Positions 1 to 6,803 of a stretch of DNA of 29,263 nt are shown piece after piece. The stretch's first letter is position 1. Each line of letters begins with the position of its first letter. A model generated the notes under the pieces. It had not been told where the DNA came from. It was given only the letters and a program-made list of their open reading frames with translations, and did not search any database. This DNA comes from a virus, in the IMG/VR virus record IMGVR_UViG_3300031857_001003, positions 1-29,263 of that record. One strand, written 5' to 3'. Made by a program: the position numbers and the translations under genes.

Positions 1-1
1 T

Positions 2-15
2 GTCTCGCGTTCACC
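2..15. repeat. Left terminal direct repeat, probable filled-in cos end
   Basis: The 14 bases GTCTCGCGTTCACC at 2-15 are identical to 29249-29262. One extra base lies outside each copy: T on the left and A on the right. That is what a filled-in cohesive end plus one untemplated 3' A on each strand would give. A GpA-type terminase gene beginning within 1 kb of the other end fits a cos site as in lambda. The repeat is seen directly; the cos reading is inference. Confidence 0.55.
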
Positions 16-30
16 TGTTTCTGGGTATTA

Positions 31-378
31 TCAAAAAGATTCCTTAGTGCTATTGGGATCTTTCCTTAGCCTTAAGAGGTAATCTTCGTGACCCTTTGAT
101 ACAATGTAAGCAATAGATCCACGAGGAACACCGCACACTGTTGCAATGTTATCCAGTGTGATCCCTCTCTCTCTAAGGAGGAACGCCTTGTTGCACAGCT
201 CCGGTGTAATCGGGCTGCTGGTCTCCTCCTCAGGCTCCAGGTTGGGGATAGGGTCGCCCTCGGCGTCCATCTGGGTGCCGCGCGGGTAGGACATCCAGCC
301 GTGCTTGATGGCGTACCGGACGAGGTGCTTGGCTTCCCGCAGGACTTGGGTCTGGCTGATGCTGTATTGTGTGGTCAT
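31..378 (-). CDS. Small HTH-containing phage protein, last gene before the left end
   Basis: Encodes 115 residues of unknown role. Residues about 63-98 look like a resolvase/MarR-type helix-turn-helix: a helix around LCNKAFLLRERG, a turn, then a recognition-like helix after ITLDNIATVCGVPRGSI. The N-terminal half is acidic and proline-containing and has no recognisable domain. It lies 6 bases downstream of the DnaB-like helicase gene in the same transcript and is the last gene before the putative cos end. Its leader lacks a Shine-Dalgarno motif. It could be a DNA-binding regulator or a small-terminase-like DNA binder, but a separate TerS candidate sits in the usual place, so I leave the function open. 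Confidence 0.75.
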   Translation of the reverse strand: MTTQYSISQTQVLREAKHLVRYAIKHGWMSYPRGTQMDAEGDPIPNLEPEEETSSPITPELCNKAFLLRERGITLDNIATVCGVPRGSIAYIVSKGHEDYLLRLRKDPNSTKESF

Positions 379-384
379 TGGTAT

Positions 385-1680
385 TTAGAAACTGGGTGAT
401 GGGTCGGAGAAGCGGCAGTACTGGCCGTCGTACCAAAGAGGCACCAGGCCGCATTCTCCGTCTCGTTGTTTGGCGATAGCGATCACAGCCTCGCCCTGTG
501 GTTGGTTGCGCTCCCGGTTCAGCAGTAGCACAAGGTCGGCGTCCCTCTCGATCTGACCTGAGTCAGCCAGGTCGGTGAGTCGAGGCACTCGGCCTTTGTC
601 CTTTTCGTTCTCTCGATTGAGCTGGGCCAGGGCGACCACGGCTGTCTTGGTATCAGAGGCCACGCCTTTGAGTCTGCCAGAGACCTCGGCAATCTCGTAG
701 GTCTTTTTCTCTGCGGCCTTGGATCCATGGATCTTCTGTAGGTAGTCGACCAGTACCAGCTTCACACCCCATTTGCGTACAGCACGACGTATCACCGCGG
801 TGATGGTTGCAATGTTGGACACACCGGATCCTGAGACAAAATGTATCGGGCTGCCTGCGATCTTGGCCGAGGCAGTCGACATAGCCTTCATGCCTCCTTG
901 GTCGAGCTGGCCGGTCTTGATGTCCTGCATCGGTATGGTGCCAATAGCCGATACCATACGACGCACGATGGACTCGTCGGACATCTCCAGGCTGATGAAC
1001 AGCGTCGGGATCCTGGCGTCTATGCCGGCTGCCTTGGCAATGGCAATGGCGATAGCTGTCTTCCCGATGCTGGGTCGGGCTGCAATGATGGCCAGCTCAC
1101 CGTACTGGAATCCATCGGTCATCTGGTCGAGCCGATGGAAGCCCGAGGTGATCCCGGAGAGCTGGCCCTGCCTTGAGAATCTTTCCTGGGTCGAGTCGAT
1201 GAACCGGCTGACAACGGACTTGGACGATTGCACCTCCTCTTTAGAGGCCTCAACGCTGAGCCCTGCTTCGGCATTGGAGACGATTTGATCGACGGATAGG
1301 GTGGAGACAGCGGACTCACGGATCAGACGGTCTCCAGCGGTTCTGAGCTGGCGTCTGTGGTAGGCTTCTAGGACAGCCTGGGAGAAGGCTGGGTGATTCG
1401 CCGGGCTAGGGCACAGCTCGTCGCAGCGGTTGAGATCCTCGAATGGTGGAGTGACCTGAGGCATCGAGCGCTTCCATTCCTTGACCACCGTCGTCAGGTT
1501 GACCGGCTCGGTCTTGGCGACCAGGCCTTTAGTGATCTCGTACAGGTGCCGGAGGCTGTCGGTCTCGATGGCATGGGTCGGAATCTTGGCAAACACCTCG
1601 TGGCAGACATCCGAACCACCGGAGAGACAGGCGCCGATCAGGCCGTACTCGTCGTCCTGGGCAAAGTAGGGGTCGTTCAT
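385..1680 (-). CDS. DnaB-like replicative DNA helicase
   Basis: 431 residues, the usual length for a DnaB-family hexameric helicase, which unwinds DNA at the fork with ATP. The N-terminal domain (about 1-150) starts with an EYGLIGACL helix typical of DnaB-N. The RecA-like domain (about 170-431) has Walker A ARPSIGKTA at 201-209, the catalytic-glutamate segment SLEMS at 230-234, and Walker B LVLVDYLQ with Asp312. A late DSGQIERDADL segment matches the conserved H3/arginine-finger region. The start ATG overlaps the stop of the upstream helicase-loader gene (ATGA), so the two are probably translationally coupled. No primase domain or separate primase is seen, so priming is presumably done by the host. 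Confidence 0.95.
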   Translation of the reverse strand: MNDPYFAQDDEYGLIGACLSGGSDVCHEVFAKIPTHAIETDSLRHLYEITKGLVAKTEPVNLTTVVKEWKRSMPQVTPPFEDLNRCDELCPSPANHPAFSQAVLEAYHRRQLRTAGDRLIRESAVSTLSVDQIVSNAEAGLSVEASKEEVQSSKSVVSRFIDSTQERFSRQGQLSGITSGFHRLDQMTDGFQYGELAIIAARPSIGKTAIAIAIAKAAGIDARIPTLFISLEMSDESIVRRMVSAIGTIPMQDIKTGQLDQGGMKAMSTASAKIAGSPIHFVSGSGVSNIATITAVIRRAVRKWGVKLVLVDYLQKIHGSKAAEKKTYEIAEVSGRLKGVASDTKTAVVALAQLNRENEKDKGRVPRLTDLADSGQIERDADLVLLLNRERNQPQGEAVIAIAKQRDGECGLVPLWYDGQYCRFSDPSPSF

Positions 1681-2411
1681 AGCCAGTCAGCGATGTTTTG
1701 GTTGGAACCGGCCTGTGATTGATTGGAGCCAGAAGCCAATGGGCTCCTAGCCTTGTCGATCTCGCCGTTCCAGTTGTTCAGCAGGGTCATCAGCTCACGG
1801 CGAAGGTATTTGTCGTCCGACTGGTAGCGTGCTTCCAAGGCAACCAGGTCTTCCTCCGGAGTGTTGAAGTCGAAGACCTCTTTCAAGGTCTTGATCTCCT
1901 TGGTGCTCCATTGGGTCGTAGGTCGACGCTTGATCAAAGCACCGACTCGTAGGCGGAAGGCTTCCAGCTCAGGTGAAAGCTCACGCGAGACATTTCGCTC
2001 CTTCTCTTCCATTCCCTGTTCCTCTTCCCTGTTCCCTGTTCCAAGGCTATTTTTCTCGAATCCTCGCGAATCCTCTCGAACATCGTCGAATGATGGCAGC
2101 TTAGAGGCTGAAGGTTTGTCGATTTTCTGGTGATTCTGCCATTTTGGGATGTCGAGGTAGGCCTCGCCGTCAACCTGGTACAGGCGAATACAGCCCTGCT
2201 TCTCAAGTTCAGAGATCCAGCCTGGGAGCTTTTTAAAAGCATCGTCGTCGTAAGGGTAGAGACGGCTCGCGAGGAGTCGCGAGGATGCGCGAGCCCTCCC
2301 GACATCATCACAGCAGGAAAACAGCCCGATGAAAAGCAGTCGTGCCTCTCTTGAAACCCTGCCAAGGCTTTCGGACTCCCAGAACTCTGGTTTGATCGAC
2401 CGGATTCTCAT
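1677..2411 (-). CDS. Replication organiser / helicase-loader-like protein
   Basis: 244 residues. The N terminus (MRIRSIKPEFWESESLG, then a helix and CCDDVGRARASSRLLASRLYP) is the winged-helix start common to many phage replisome-organiser proteins. The middle (about 120-150) is charged and low-complexity. A C-terminal helical region (about 150-225) could be a DnaD/loader-type helicase-interaction module. The gene is immediately upstream of the DnaB-like helicase with an ATGA overlap, the classic initiator/loader plus helicase pair. By inference it binds the origin and recruits the helicase. I saw no AAA+ Walker motif, so it is not a DnaC-type ATPase loader. Confidence 0.8.
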   Translation of the reverse strand: MRIRSIKPEFWESESLGRVSREARLLFIGLFSCCDDVGRARASSRLLASRLYPYDDDAFKKLPGWISELEKQGCIRLYQVDGEAYLDIPKWQNHQKIDKPSASKLPSFDDVREDSRGFEKNSLGTGNREEEQGMEEKERNVSRELSPELEAFRLRVGALIKRRPTTQWSTKEIKTLKEVFDFNTPEEDLVALEARYQSDDKYLRRELMTLLNNWNGEIDKARSPLASGSNQSQAGSNQNIADWL

Positions 2412-2644
2412 TGGGTGATTTCCTTATTAACCAACCAATCGGTTTTCTTTTGAAGATATTTTTTATGGAGTTCAATAGCTATTTGCTTTTTTTCTTGTAA
2501 CATTTCGCATATAATATCAACATTGTTAGCAGCAATAAACACAATGTAGTTATCACCTCCACTAATAGTTTGCTGTATTACAACGTGTCCAGAACACATT
2601 GCTCCAATCTCTGTACGGTCTTGGCTTGGTATTTCGTATTTCAT
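2408..2644 (-). CDS. Small AT-rich protein of unknown function
   Basis: 78 residues, not recognised. The first half is beta-like with hydrophobic runs (HVVIQQTISGG, YIVFIA). The second half is a lysine-rich helix ending KTDWLVNKEITQ. The gene is clearly more AT-rich than its neighbours, which suggests separate acquisition. Its stop overlaps the start of the helicase-loader gene (ATGA). Just upstream is a structured stretch with a 30-codon open frame that ends 3 bases before this ATG, so its translation may be controlled by a leader. No signal peptide or membrane helix is convincing. Confidence 0.65.
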   Translation of the reverse strand: MKYEIPSQDRTEIGAMCSGHVVIQQTISGGDNYIVFIAANNVDIICEMLQEKKQIAIELHKKYLQKKTDWLVNKEITQ

Positions 2645-2647
2645 GTC

Positions 2648-2740
2648 TTAAACGGAAAACCCCACCCAGACCGTGGTGAGAACTCGCGCAGAACCAACGC
2701 GACGTAACACGGAAAGGGTGGGGAAAAGTTTGTTTAGCAT
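2648..2740 (-). CDS. Candidate 30-residue leader peptide
   Basis: An ATG at 2740 opens 30 codons ending in TAA at 2648, three bases before the ATG of the next gene. The peptide begins MLNKLFPTLSVLRR and is basic and hydrophobic. It has a CA-rich leader (CACCACAACCAGGACCC) like those of accepted genes here. Its body coincides with the nested inverted repeats at 2660-2723, so a translating ribosome would have to melt that structure. This could be a leader peptide or a small gene; the open frame may also be chance. Confidence 0.35.
   Translation of the reverse strand: MLNKLFPTLSVLRRVGSARVLTTVWVGFSV
2660..2723 (-). promoter_or_regulatory. Nested inverted repeats (structured leader or attenuator)
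   Basis: Three nested complementary pairs are visible. CCCCACCC at 2660-2667 pairs with GGGTGGGG at 2716-2723. CCGTG at 2671-2675 pairs with CACGG at 2708-2712. TCGCG at 2684-2688 pairs with CGCGA at 2698-2702. On the transcribed strand the outer stem is followed by GTTTTCCGTTT, so it resembles a terminator or attenuator placed 15 bases before the ATG at 2644. The rest of the gap (2741-2828) shows nothing I can name. Confidence 0.5.
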
Positions 2741-2828
2741 GGGTCCTGGTTGTGGTGTCGGCGTTTGCTTCTCACGGCTCACGTCGACAGGCCGCTCCTT
2801 AGCTGACAGCCGGGGCGGTGTCCAGCGC

Positions 2829-3488
2829 TCAGTAGGCCGGTATCAGGACGTCGGCCACCTGCTGGGTGAGCTGCACGTCCCGCAGGCAATAGTCGATGGC
2901 TGCCTGGCGGTCGGTATTCCACAGCAAAGAGAACTCGGCGCCGCTGCCCGACTTCTCACCGAGGCCTAGGTGCCGGCAGATAGATCCGAGGCTGCCGTGG
3001 GCTCGATTGTCCCCAAGCTGCCACACCTCGCGCAGGTCCACAATCAAGTCGTTCCAATAGCGTCCCTGGCGCAGCCAGTAGGGCACCGTGATGCGATGCT
3101 TCCAGCTCCTCTTGATGAGGAAGGGCAGGTCGAAAGCCTTGATGTTGAAGCCGATGAGTTTTGGCTGCCGTTCATAATAATTGAGCATGGTCCACCATTC
3201 CCGGAGCATGGCGGCCTCGTTGTCCTCGTTCTTGAGCACACCGAGGTGTTGGTGCTCGAAACGGTAGCCGATGCACAGGATCTGGCCTGAGAGGGCATCC
3301 AGGGCAGCGTTGCGGATGTAGTCCGCGGTGTGGTTCTCCTCGGCCTTCTGCAGCTTCTCGGCGATCAGGTCCGGGTTCTTGATGTTGCCCAGCTTCACGT
3401 CTGCCGGGTTGAAGGGTGGGATGTTGAGTTCTGAGAGCGGTAAAGGCCCGGTCTCGATGTCGAAGATGATGGTCGGATTGGCTGGCAT
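2829..3488 (-). CDS. DEDDy-type 3'-5' exonuclease (PolB-exo-like)
   Basis: 219 residues forming a stand-alone exonuclease of the DnaQ/RNase H-like fold, closest to the predicted 3'-5' exonucleases related to family B polymerases. The acidic residues are visible in order: Exo I FDIETG (Asp10, Glu12), Exo II GFNIKAFDLPFL (Asp120), and Exo III YCLRD with Tyr200 and Asp204, which makes it DEDDy. It would remove nucleotides from 3' ends of DNA using two metal ions. No polymerase is encoded in the window, so it may proofread for, or process ends with, host enzymes or recombination. It has a 91-nt leader that resembles the one upstream of the gene at 9354-9596. Confidence 0.88.
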   Translation of the reverse strand: MPANPTIIFDIETGPLPLSELNIPPFNPADVKLGNIKNPDLIAEKLQKAEENHTADYIRNAALDALSGQILCIGYRFEHQHLGVLKNEDNEAAMLREWWTMLNYYERQPKLIGFNIKAFDLPFLIKRSWKHRITVPYWLRQGRYWNDLIVDLREVWQLGDNRAHGSLGSICRHLGLGEKSGSGAEFSLLWNTDRQAAIDYCLRDVQLTQQVADVLIPAY

Positions 3489-3490
3489 AG

Positions 3491-3540
3491 TTCTATTGGT
3501 TGAGATTGTTGCGCGTTTGTCCCGATGCGCGCCCCCGGTT
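3491..3540 (-). promoter_or_regulatory. Conserved structured 5' leader element, copy 1
   Basis: On the plus strand the block reads TTGGTTGA, then TTGCGCGTTTGTCC, then GCGCGCCCCCGGTT. It matches 9621-9657 in sequence and in position upstream of a start codon. GCGCG at 3511-3515 can pair with CGCGC at 3528-3532. A second small hairpin (GCAGC/GCTGC) lies upstream on the transcript. Possible roles include control of translation or a regulatory RNA site. Confidence 0.5.
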
Positions 3541-3579
3541 ACCCACGAGTCCCAGCAGCAACAGGCTGCCGGAAAGTTG

Positions 3580-3975
3580 TTAGATCGGTTTGCCGCAATG
3601 AGGGCAGACGGTCTTGGTCAATGGCTGTCTTACCGTAGGCACGCCCAGCCATTCGCATATTTCACGGTACGATACCCACCCGAACCCACGCACCGACCTG
3701 GGCTGTAGGTGGCCTAGGTTGTAGAGGTCAAGAGCCTCCTGCCGGCTCTTGATGGCCAGGCTTTCCAGGATGTTGAAAGTCCTGGTCGAGAATGGGAAGC
3801 CCCACACCCGCAGGATCTCCTCGTGCTTCTGTGCTGCCTGCTCGATCTGGTTTATCCTTTGTCGGCTCAGATTGAACCGTTTGCCGATCTCCTCGAGGGT
3901 GCAGCCCTCGGATCTGAGCTGCACCACCTCGGGCACCATGTGCCGTAGCTTCATCGTGGGTTTGCGGGTCTTCAT
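3580..3975 (-). CDS. Sigma-region-4-like HTH fused to an RNAP alpha-CTD-like domain
   Basis: 131 residues in three visible parts. Residues about 14-47 form a helix-turn-helix much like sigma-70 region 4 (LRSEGCTLEEIGKRFNLSRQ, then RINQIEQ). Residues about 60-111 resemble the C-terminal DNA-binding domain of RNA polymerase alpha: FSTRTFNILESLAI, then a second helix pair ending RSVRGFGWVSYREICEWLG, the helix-hairpin-helix signature. The tail has one CPHC at 124-127, half of a zinc site. The combination suggests a transcription factor that touches promoter DNA or host polymerase. The domain calls are by pattern; the role in early/late switching is inference. Confidence 0.72.
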   Translation of the reverse strand: MKTRKPTMKLRHMVPEVVQLRSEGCTLEEIGKRFNLSRQRINQIEQAAQKHEEILRVWGFPFSTRTFNILESLAIKSRQEALDLYNLGHLQPRSVRGFGWVSYREICEWLGVPTVRQPLTKTVCPHCGKPI

Positions 3976-4002
3976 GTGTAGAATGTTTGCAGAATTTCAG
4001 GT

Positions 4003-4599
4003 CTAATTTTTTGATTCAAACAAAGACAGTTTTTCAGTCTCTGCCTGGCGGGTTTCAATCATGCTTTGGACGATCCAAAGCGTTTCTTTATATCGGACCC
4101 ATTTCCCCCCGTCCTTTGAGATGGTCACGTTGCTATGCGGAATTATGTTCCACGGGATCCAGTAAGTAGCTCCGGTGTCTAACTGATGGAGCGCGATTAG
4201 GTCTGCTTGAGGCGTTTTTCCAATGCGGTAAAACCAACCTTTGCATGGACCATATTCCGCGAAGTTGGCCGACTTAACATCAACTCGGAGAACCTTGTTG
4301 ATCAGCAGGTCAAACGGCCACTTCACGGCTGCAATTCTCTCAACTTGGAACCCTGCCGATTCCAGTATTTTCTGCACTCTCTTCTCACCGTCCCATCCGG
4401 TGTCTGAGTCGGAATGTTGTCTTGAAAGACCGAGTCGCTCGGCCCATTTGAAGAACCCACCTTTCTTTGAAATTTGACCTGCTAGATCGCATTGTCCTGT
4501 TTCTTTCAGATACTGATTTGTGGGCATCAGTCCTGTGCTGCGGTAGTTTTCCATGATTCGGTCTGCAATCATGGCCTCATTCCAAGTTTTTCTTGTCAT
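4003..4599 (-). CDS. PD-(D/E)XK nuclease-like protein
   Basis: 198 residues. The N-terminal part (about 10-60) looks like a small helical DNA-binding module (YLKETGQCDLAGQI, then KKGGFFKWAERLGLS) of a sort often attached to phage nucleases. The C-terminal part (about 68-165) fits a PD-(D/E)XK core: Glu72 in WDGEKRV, Asp97 in PFDLLI, and Asp107-x-Lys109 in RVDVKSANF. It could be a Holliday-junction or restriction-like endonuclease. The gene is more AT-rich than its neighbours and is followed and preceded by short gaps, one with an 11-bp hairpin, so it may be a late-acquired cargo gene. The substrate is unknown. Confidence 0.7.
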   Translation of the reverse strand: MTRKTWNEAMIADRIMENYRSTGLMPTNQYLKETGQCDLAGQISKKGGFFKWAERLGLSRQHSDSDTGWDGEKRVQKILESAGFQVERIAAVKWPFDLLINKVLRVDVKSANFAEYGPCKGWFYRIGKTPQADLIALHQLDTGATYWIPWNIIPHSNVTISKDGGKWVRYKETLWIVQSMIETRQAETEKLSLFESKN

Positions 4600-4618
4600 C
4601 GGGGCTACCGTGTATCAG

Positions 4619-4650
4619 CTAAAACGATCAAAGACAAGAGATCGTTTTAG
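4619..4650 (-). terminator. Perfect 11-bp hairpin after the SSB-like gene
   Basis: CTAAAACGATC at 4619-4629 is perfectly complementary to GATCGTTTTAG at 4640-4650, with a 10-nt loop. The TAA stop of the SSB-like gene lies inside the stem. On the transcribed strand the 3' arm carries TTTT. It looks like an intrinsic terminator or a 3'-end stabiliser. The U-run is inside the stem rather than after it, which lowers confidence. Confidence 0.55.
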
Positions 4651-5387
4651 AATGGAATGTCTGAATCGTTAGGATCTTCTTGGGCGTCGATCTCCTCCAT
4701 TCGCTTTGTAACCGCGGCGATGAGTATGATGTCCTCCGGGCTCTTGCCGGGCGCCACCTTAGCCTTGGGCAACCAATGCTCGGCCAGGCCGCGCACGGCG
4801 TCCGGGGTCAGCTCTGAAAGCGCCACGCCCTTGAACTTGCCGACGTGCACCTTCACCTCGGCGATCTTGACCGGCGCCGCGGTGGCCGGCGTCACCGTCT
4901 TCACCTGGTCGTCTTCGCGCGGCGGCCTGTCCTCCAGGCGTACCCACAGGCCCGAGGGCTTGAGGGGCTCGCCATGTTTGTGCGGCATGATCAGCTTGAT
5001 GTTGGCGAACGTCTTGGTGCCGTCCTGGCTCTTCTCATGGACGATCACCACGGTGGCCGGCCTGCCGATCAGGCTGTCGAGGTTGAGGCTGACGGTCTCC
5101 TCGGCGGTCAAGGCTCGGCCATGCCAGTCCTTGAGGAACTTGGTCAGGCCGGCCTTCTCGTGAAGGCTGGGCGTCATCGGGGCTGTCATCACCACCCAGG
5201 GCTGCACCGGGTTGCGTGACTGGTCGATCAGATCCAGCTCGAACGCGATCTTGAACTTTTGCTTGGTGCCGTATTGCGTCTCATAGGCCTTCAACGGCGT
5301 GATGTCGACGCAGACCGCGCGGCCTGTGTATTCCGGGCACGGCTCGAAGTTGCCGCCGCCCTTGTTGCTTGTGACTGTGATTCCCAT
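4647..5387 (-). CDS. Single-stranded DNA-binding protein-like, with SSB-type acidic tip
   Basis: 246 residues from the ATG at 5387. Residues about 15-155 are beta-rich, with segments YTGRAVCVDITPLKAYET, KFKIAFELDL and RPATVVIVHEKS, consistent with an OB-fold ssDNA-binding domain of the type found in many phage replication clusters. The last residues, acidic and ending DSDIPF, closely match the C-terminal tip of bacterial SSB that recruits replication partners. It probably coats ssDNA and docks the helicase or nucleases. I chose ATG 5387 over the upstream in-frame start because the intervening codons translate a CA-rich leader (poly-threonine), which fits untranslated leader sequence. Confidence 0.78.
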   Translation of the reverse strand: MGITVTSNKGGGNFEPCPEYTGRAVCVDITPLKAYETQYGTKQKFKIAFELDLIDQSRNPVQPWVVMTAPMTPSLHEKAGLTKFLKDWHGRALTAEETVSLNLDSLIGRPATVVIVHEKSQDGTKTFANIKLIMPHKHGEPLKPSGLWVRLEDRPPREDDQVKTVTPATAAPVKIAEVKVHVGKFKGVALSELTPDAVRGLAEHWLPKAKVAPGKSPEDIILIAAVTKRMEEIDAQEDPNDSDIPF

Positions 5388-5419
5388 GTGTTGCTGTGTT
5401 GTCGTTGTTGTTGTTGTGT

Positions 5420-5611
5420 TTATTTCGAGGCTTGTTTTTCGACCTCGGAAAGTTGCTTCGCCATGCGGGCATATTGGCTCCAGTAGTCCGGCCAAGTCGC
5501 CTTGATCTTCGCCATATTCTCCTGGTCGGCCACCAGTGCCGCGGCGCCCAGTTTGCGAACGAACGAGCCGCCGTATTCAATCATGGTGTTGATGATCTGC
5601 CTGTCGTTCAT
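5420..5611 (-). CDS. Small conserved-type phage protein, unknown
   Basis: 63 residues beginning MNDRQIINTMIEYGGSFVR, with a central LGAAALVADQENMAKIKATWP and a helical tail. This kind of short helical protein is common in phage early regions, but its function is not known to me. The ATG overlaps the stop of the upstream 49-residue gene (ATGA), evidence that both are real. A 32-nt CA-rich stretch separates it from the SSB-like start downstream. It may act with the SSB-like protein, judged only from position. Confidence 0.75.
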   Translation of the reverse strand: MNDRQIINTMIEYGGSFVRKLGAAALVADQENMAKIKATWPDYWSQYARMAKQLSEVEKQASK

Positions 5612-5757
5612 TTGGTGGCCTTTCCCCGCTTACGAGTGAAGAACGAGGTGAACTCGACCTTGACCTTCCGGGCAGCCCTGAAGGCCTCCCCGGCGTCCTT
5701 CTTGGTCAGGTGGTAGGGGCCGGTGCCCTCCTGTTGGATTTGTAGGGCTGTTTTCAT
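5608..5757 (-). CDS. 49-residue basic protein, unknown
   Basis: A short gene starting at ATG 5757 and ending in TGA at 5608. It begins MKTALQIQQEGTGPYHLTKK and ends in the basic run FFTRKRGKATK. It overlaps both neighbours by the ATGA motif, upstream at 5754-5757 and downstream at 5608-5611, which is strong evidence that it is translated. The C-terminal basic stretch suggests nucleic-acid contact, but nothing more can be said. Confidence 0.7.
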   Translation of the reverse strand: MKTALQIQQEGTGPYHLTKKDAGEAFRAARKVKVEFTSFFTRKRGKATK

Positions 5758-5945
5758 TGCAGGATGAAGTCGAAGTTGATGTGCCAGGTGTCGCAGAGCC
5801 TGTTGTAGGTGTCGTTCTTGATGCGCCAGGTGCGCGGGTCACGGGTGGTCCCGCTATGCCGGCACTTGATCCGCACGTCGATGTCCTGGATGGCCGTGTT
5901 CCGCAGCGGGTGGTCGGGTGGGAGTTCGTGGAGTTTGGTGATCAC
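5754..5945 (-). CDS. 63-residue protein with GTG start, unknown
   Basis: I place the start at GTG 5945, which overlaps the upstream stop as GTGA and is preceded by AAGGAGG at the right distance. An in-frame ATG at 5972 lies inside the upstream gene and lacks this support. The protein has HELPPDHPLRNTAIQDIDVRI, then a CRHSGTTRDPRTWRI segment and an aromatic tail. I do not recognise a family. A single Cys-His pair is present but no full metal site. Confidence 0.7.
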   Translation of the reverse strand: MITKLHELPPDHPLRNTAIQDIDVRIKCRHSGTTRDPRTWRIKNDTYNRLCDTWHINFDFILQ

Positions 5946-6277
5946 AGCTTGTCCTCCTTGGCTTTGCGCCATTTATGGGACAGGAATGGATCGTCTCCAA
6001 GATTCCTGCTGCTCGACAACCATCTTGCCATTTCATCACCTACCTCTTCCATCCGCTTTATGCGCTTTAGAGTGCCGGTCAGCTCTCGCTTCAAAAGTCC
6101 CATGACATTTGAGCCAAGGAACTCCGGACGCTCACCAATTACTCCCTCGTACATTTCTTCCAACTGCTTAATCCGATCATCCATCTTGCGGACCTCTAGG
6201 GCGATGGCGCGGAGTTCTCTACCGTCGTACCAGTTCGGTCCTTCAGCGATGTTTAGTATTCGTTCTTCGATGCTCAC
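5942..6277 (-). CDS. Coiled-coil protein of the RIKRLEE set, copy 1
   Basis: 111 residues from GTG 6277 (GTGA overlap, AAGGAGG seven bases upstream). It is helical, with DRIKQLEEMYEGV and LKRIKRMEEVGDEMARWL, and ends with a tail KWRKAKEDKL. Two more genes just upstream share the RIKRLEE block and similar tails. The family is typical of phage early regions, with unknown function. The tail codons double as the ribosome-binding site of the next gene, so the shared KEDK ending may reflect nucleotide rather than protein selection. Confidence 0.75.
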   Translation of the reverse strand: MSIEERILNIAEGPNWYDGRELRAIALEVRKMDDRIKQLEEMYEGVIGERPEFLGSNVMGLLKRELTGTLKRIKRMEEVGDEMARWLSSSRNLGDDPFLSHKWRKAKEDKL

Positions 6278-6513
6278 AGCTTGGCCTCCTTGTCCCATGC
6301 TTCGACGGCAGCTTCTGCGCGATCCATCGTTTTTATTTCCCCGCAATCATACGTCCCAATAAGGTCTGCACACTCGCGGAGTTCTTTGCCAAGCTCCTCT
6401 AGCCGCTTGATGCGCTCTTGAGCGTTTTTAAGATCGTAACGAGCAAACCATAGTCGGTCCTGCTCAATACATAGAGCGTCCTTCAGTATTTGGTTCTCAC
6501 GTTTTAGTGTCAC
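6274..6513 (-). CDS. Coiled-coil protein of the RIKRLEE set, copy 2
   Basis: 79 residues from GTG 6513, which overlaps the previous stop as GTGA and follows AAGGAGG. The in-frame ATG at 6540 lies inside the upstream gene. The body is one long helix (LKRENQILKDALCIEQDRL, then NAQERIKRLEELGKEL), then an ADLIGTYDCGEI turn and a second helix ending EAWDKEAKL. It is related to its two neighbours by the coiled-coil block. Function unknown; oligomerisation is likely. Confidence 0.72.
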   Translation of the reverse strand: MTLKRENQILKDALCIEQDRLWFARYDLKNAQERIKRLEELGKELRECADLIGTYDCGEIKTMDRAEAAVEAWDKEAKL

Positions 6514-6803
6514 GGCTTGTCCTCCTTGGCTTTGTTCCACTGTTTAATGGCTTCCGATTGCAGGAAACTAATGTCTCCCGTGTTTTTTGGGCAGAAATAC
6601 CACAGCAACGCACCCCCCGCCTCCTCCAGCCGCTTGATGCGCTGCTTCTGTTCCTCCGCACCTTCGTAGAGTTGCGCCACTTTCGCGGTCAGACGATCAA
6701 TCTCGGAGTTGGCTGCGTTGAGTTCGCGTTCGAGTTCGCAACCAGTTTGCCAAATGGCTCCGTCATCATGTGCTGATGCGTCCATCCTCGGCGTATCGCT
6801 CAT
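6510..6803 (-). CDS. Coiled-coil protein of the RIKRLEE set, copy 3 (MSDTPR type)
   Basis: 97 residues beginning MSDTPRMDASAHDDG, a start seen in many small phage proteins that then run into ELERELNAANSEIDRL and a coiled coil. The RIKRLEEAGGALLWYF block and the WNKAKEDKP tail tie it to the two genes downstream. ATG 6803 overlaps the stop of the upstream ribbon-helix-helix-like gene (ATGA) and has AAAGGAG five or six bases upstream. Function unknown; probably an oligomeric helical protein. Confidence 0.8.
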   Translation of the reverse strand: MSDTPRMDASAHDDGAIWQTGCELERELNAANSEIDRLTAKVAQLYEGAEEQKQRIKRLEEAGGALLWYFCPKNTGDISFLQSEAIKQWNKAKEDKP

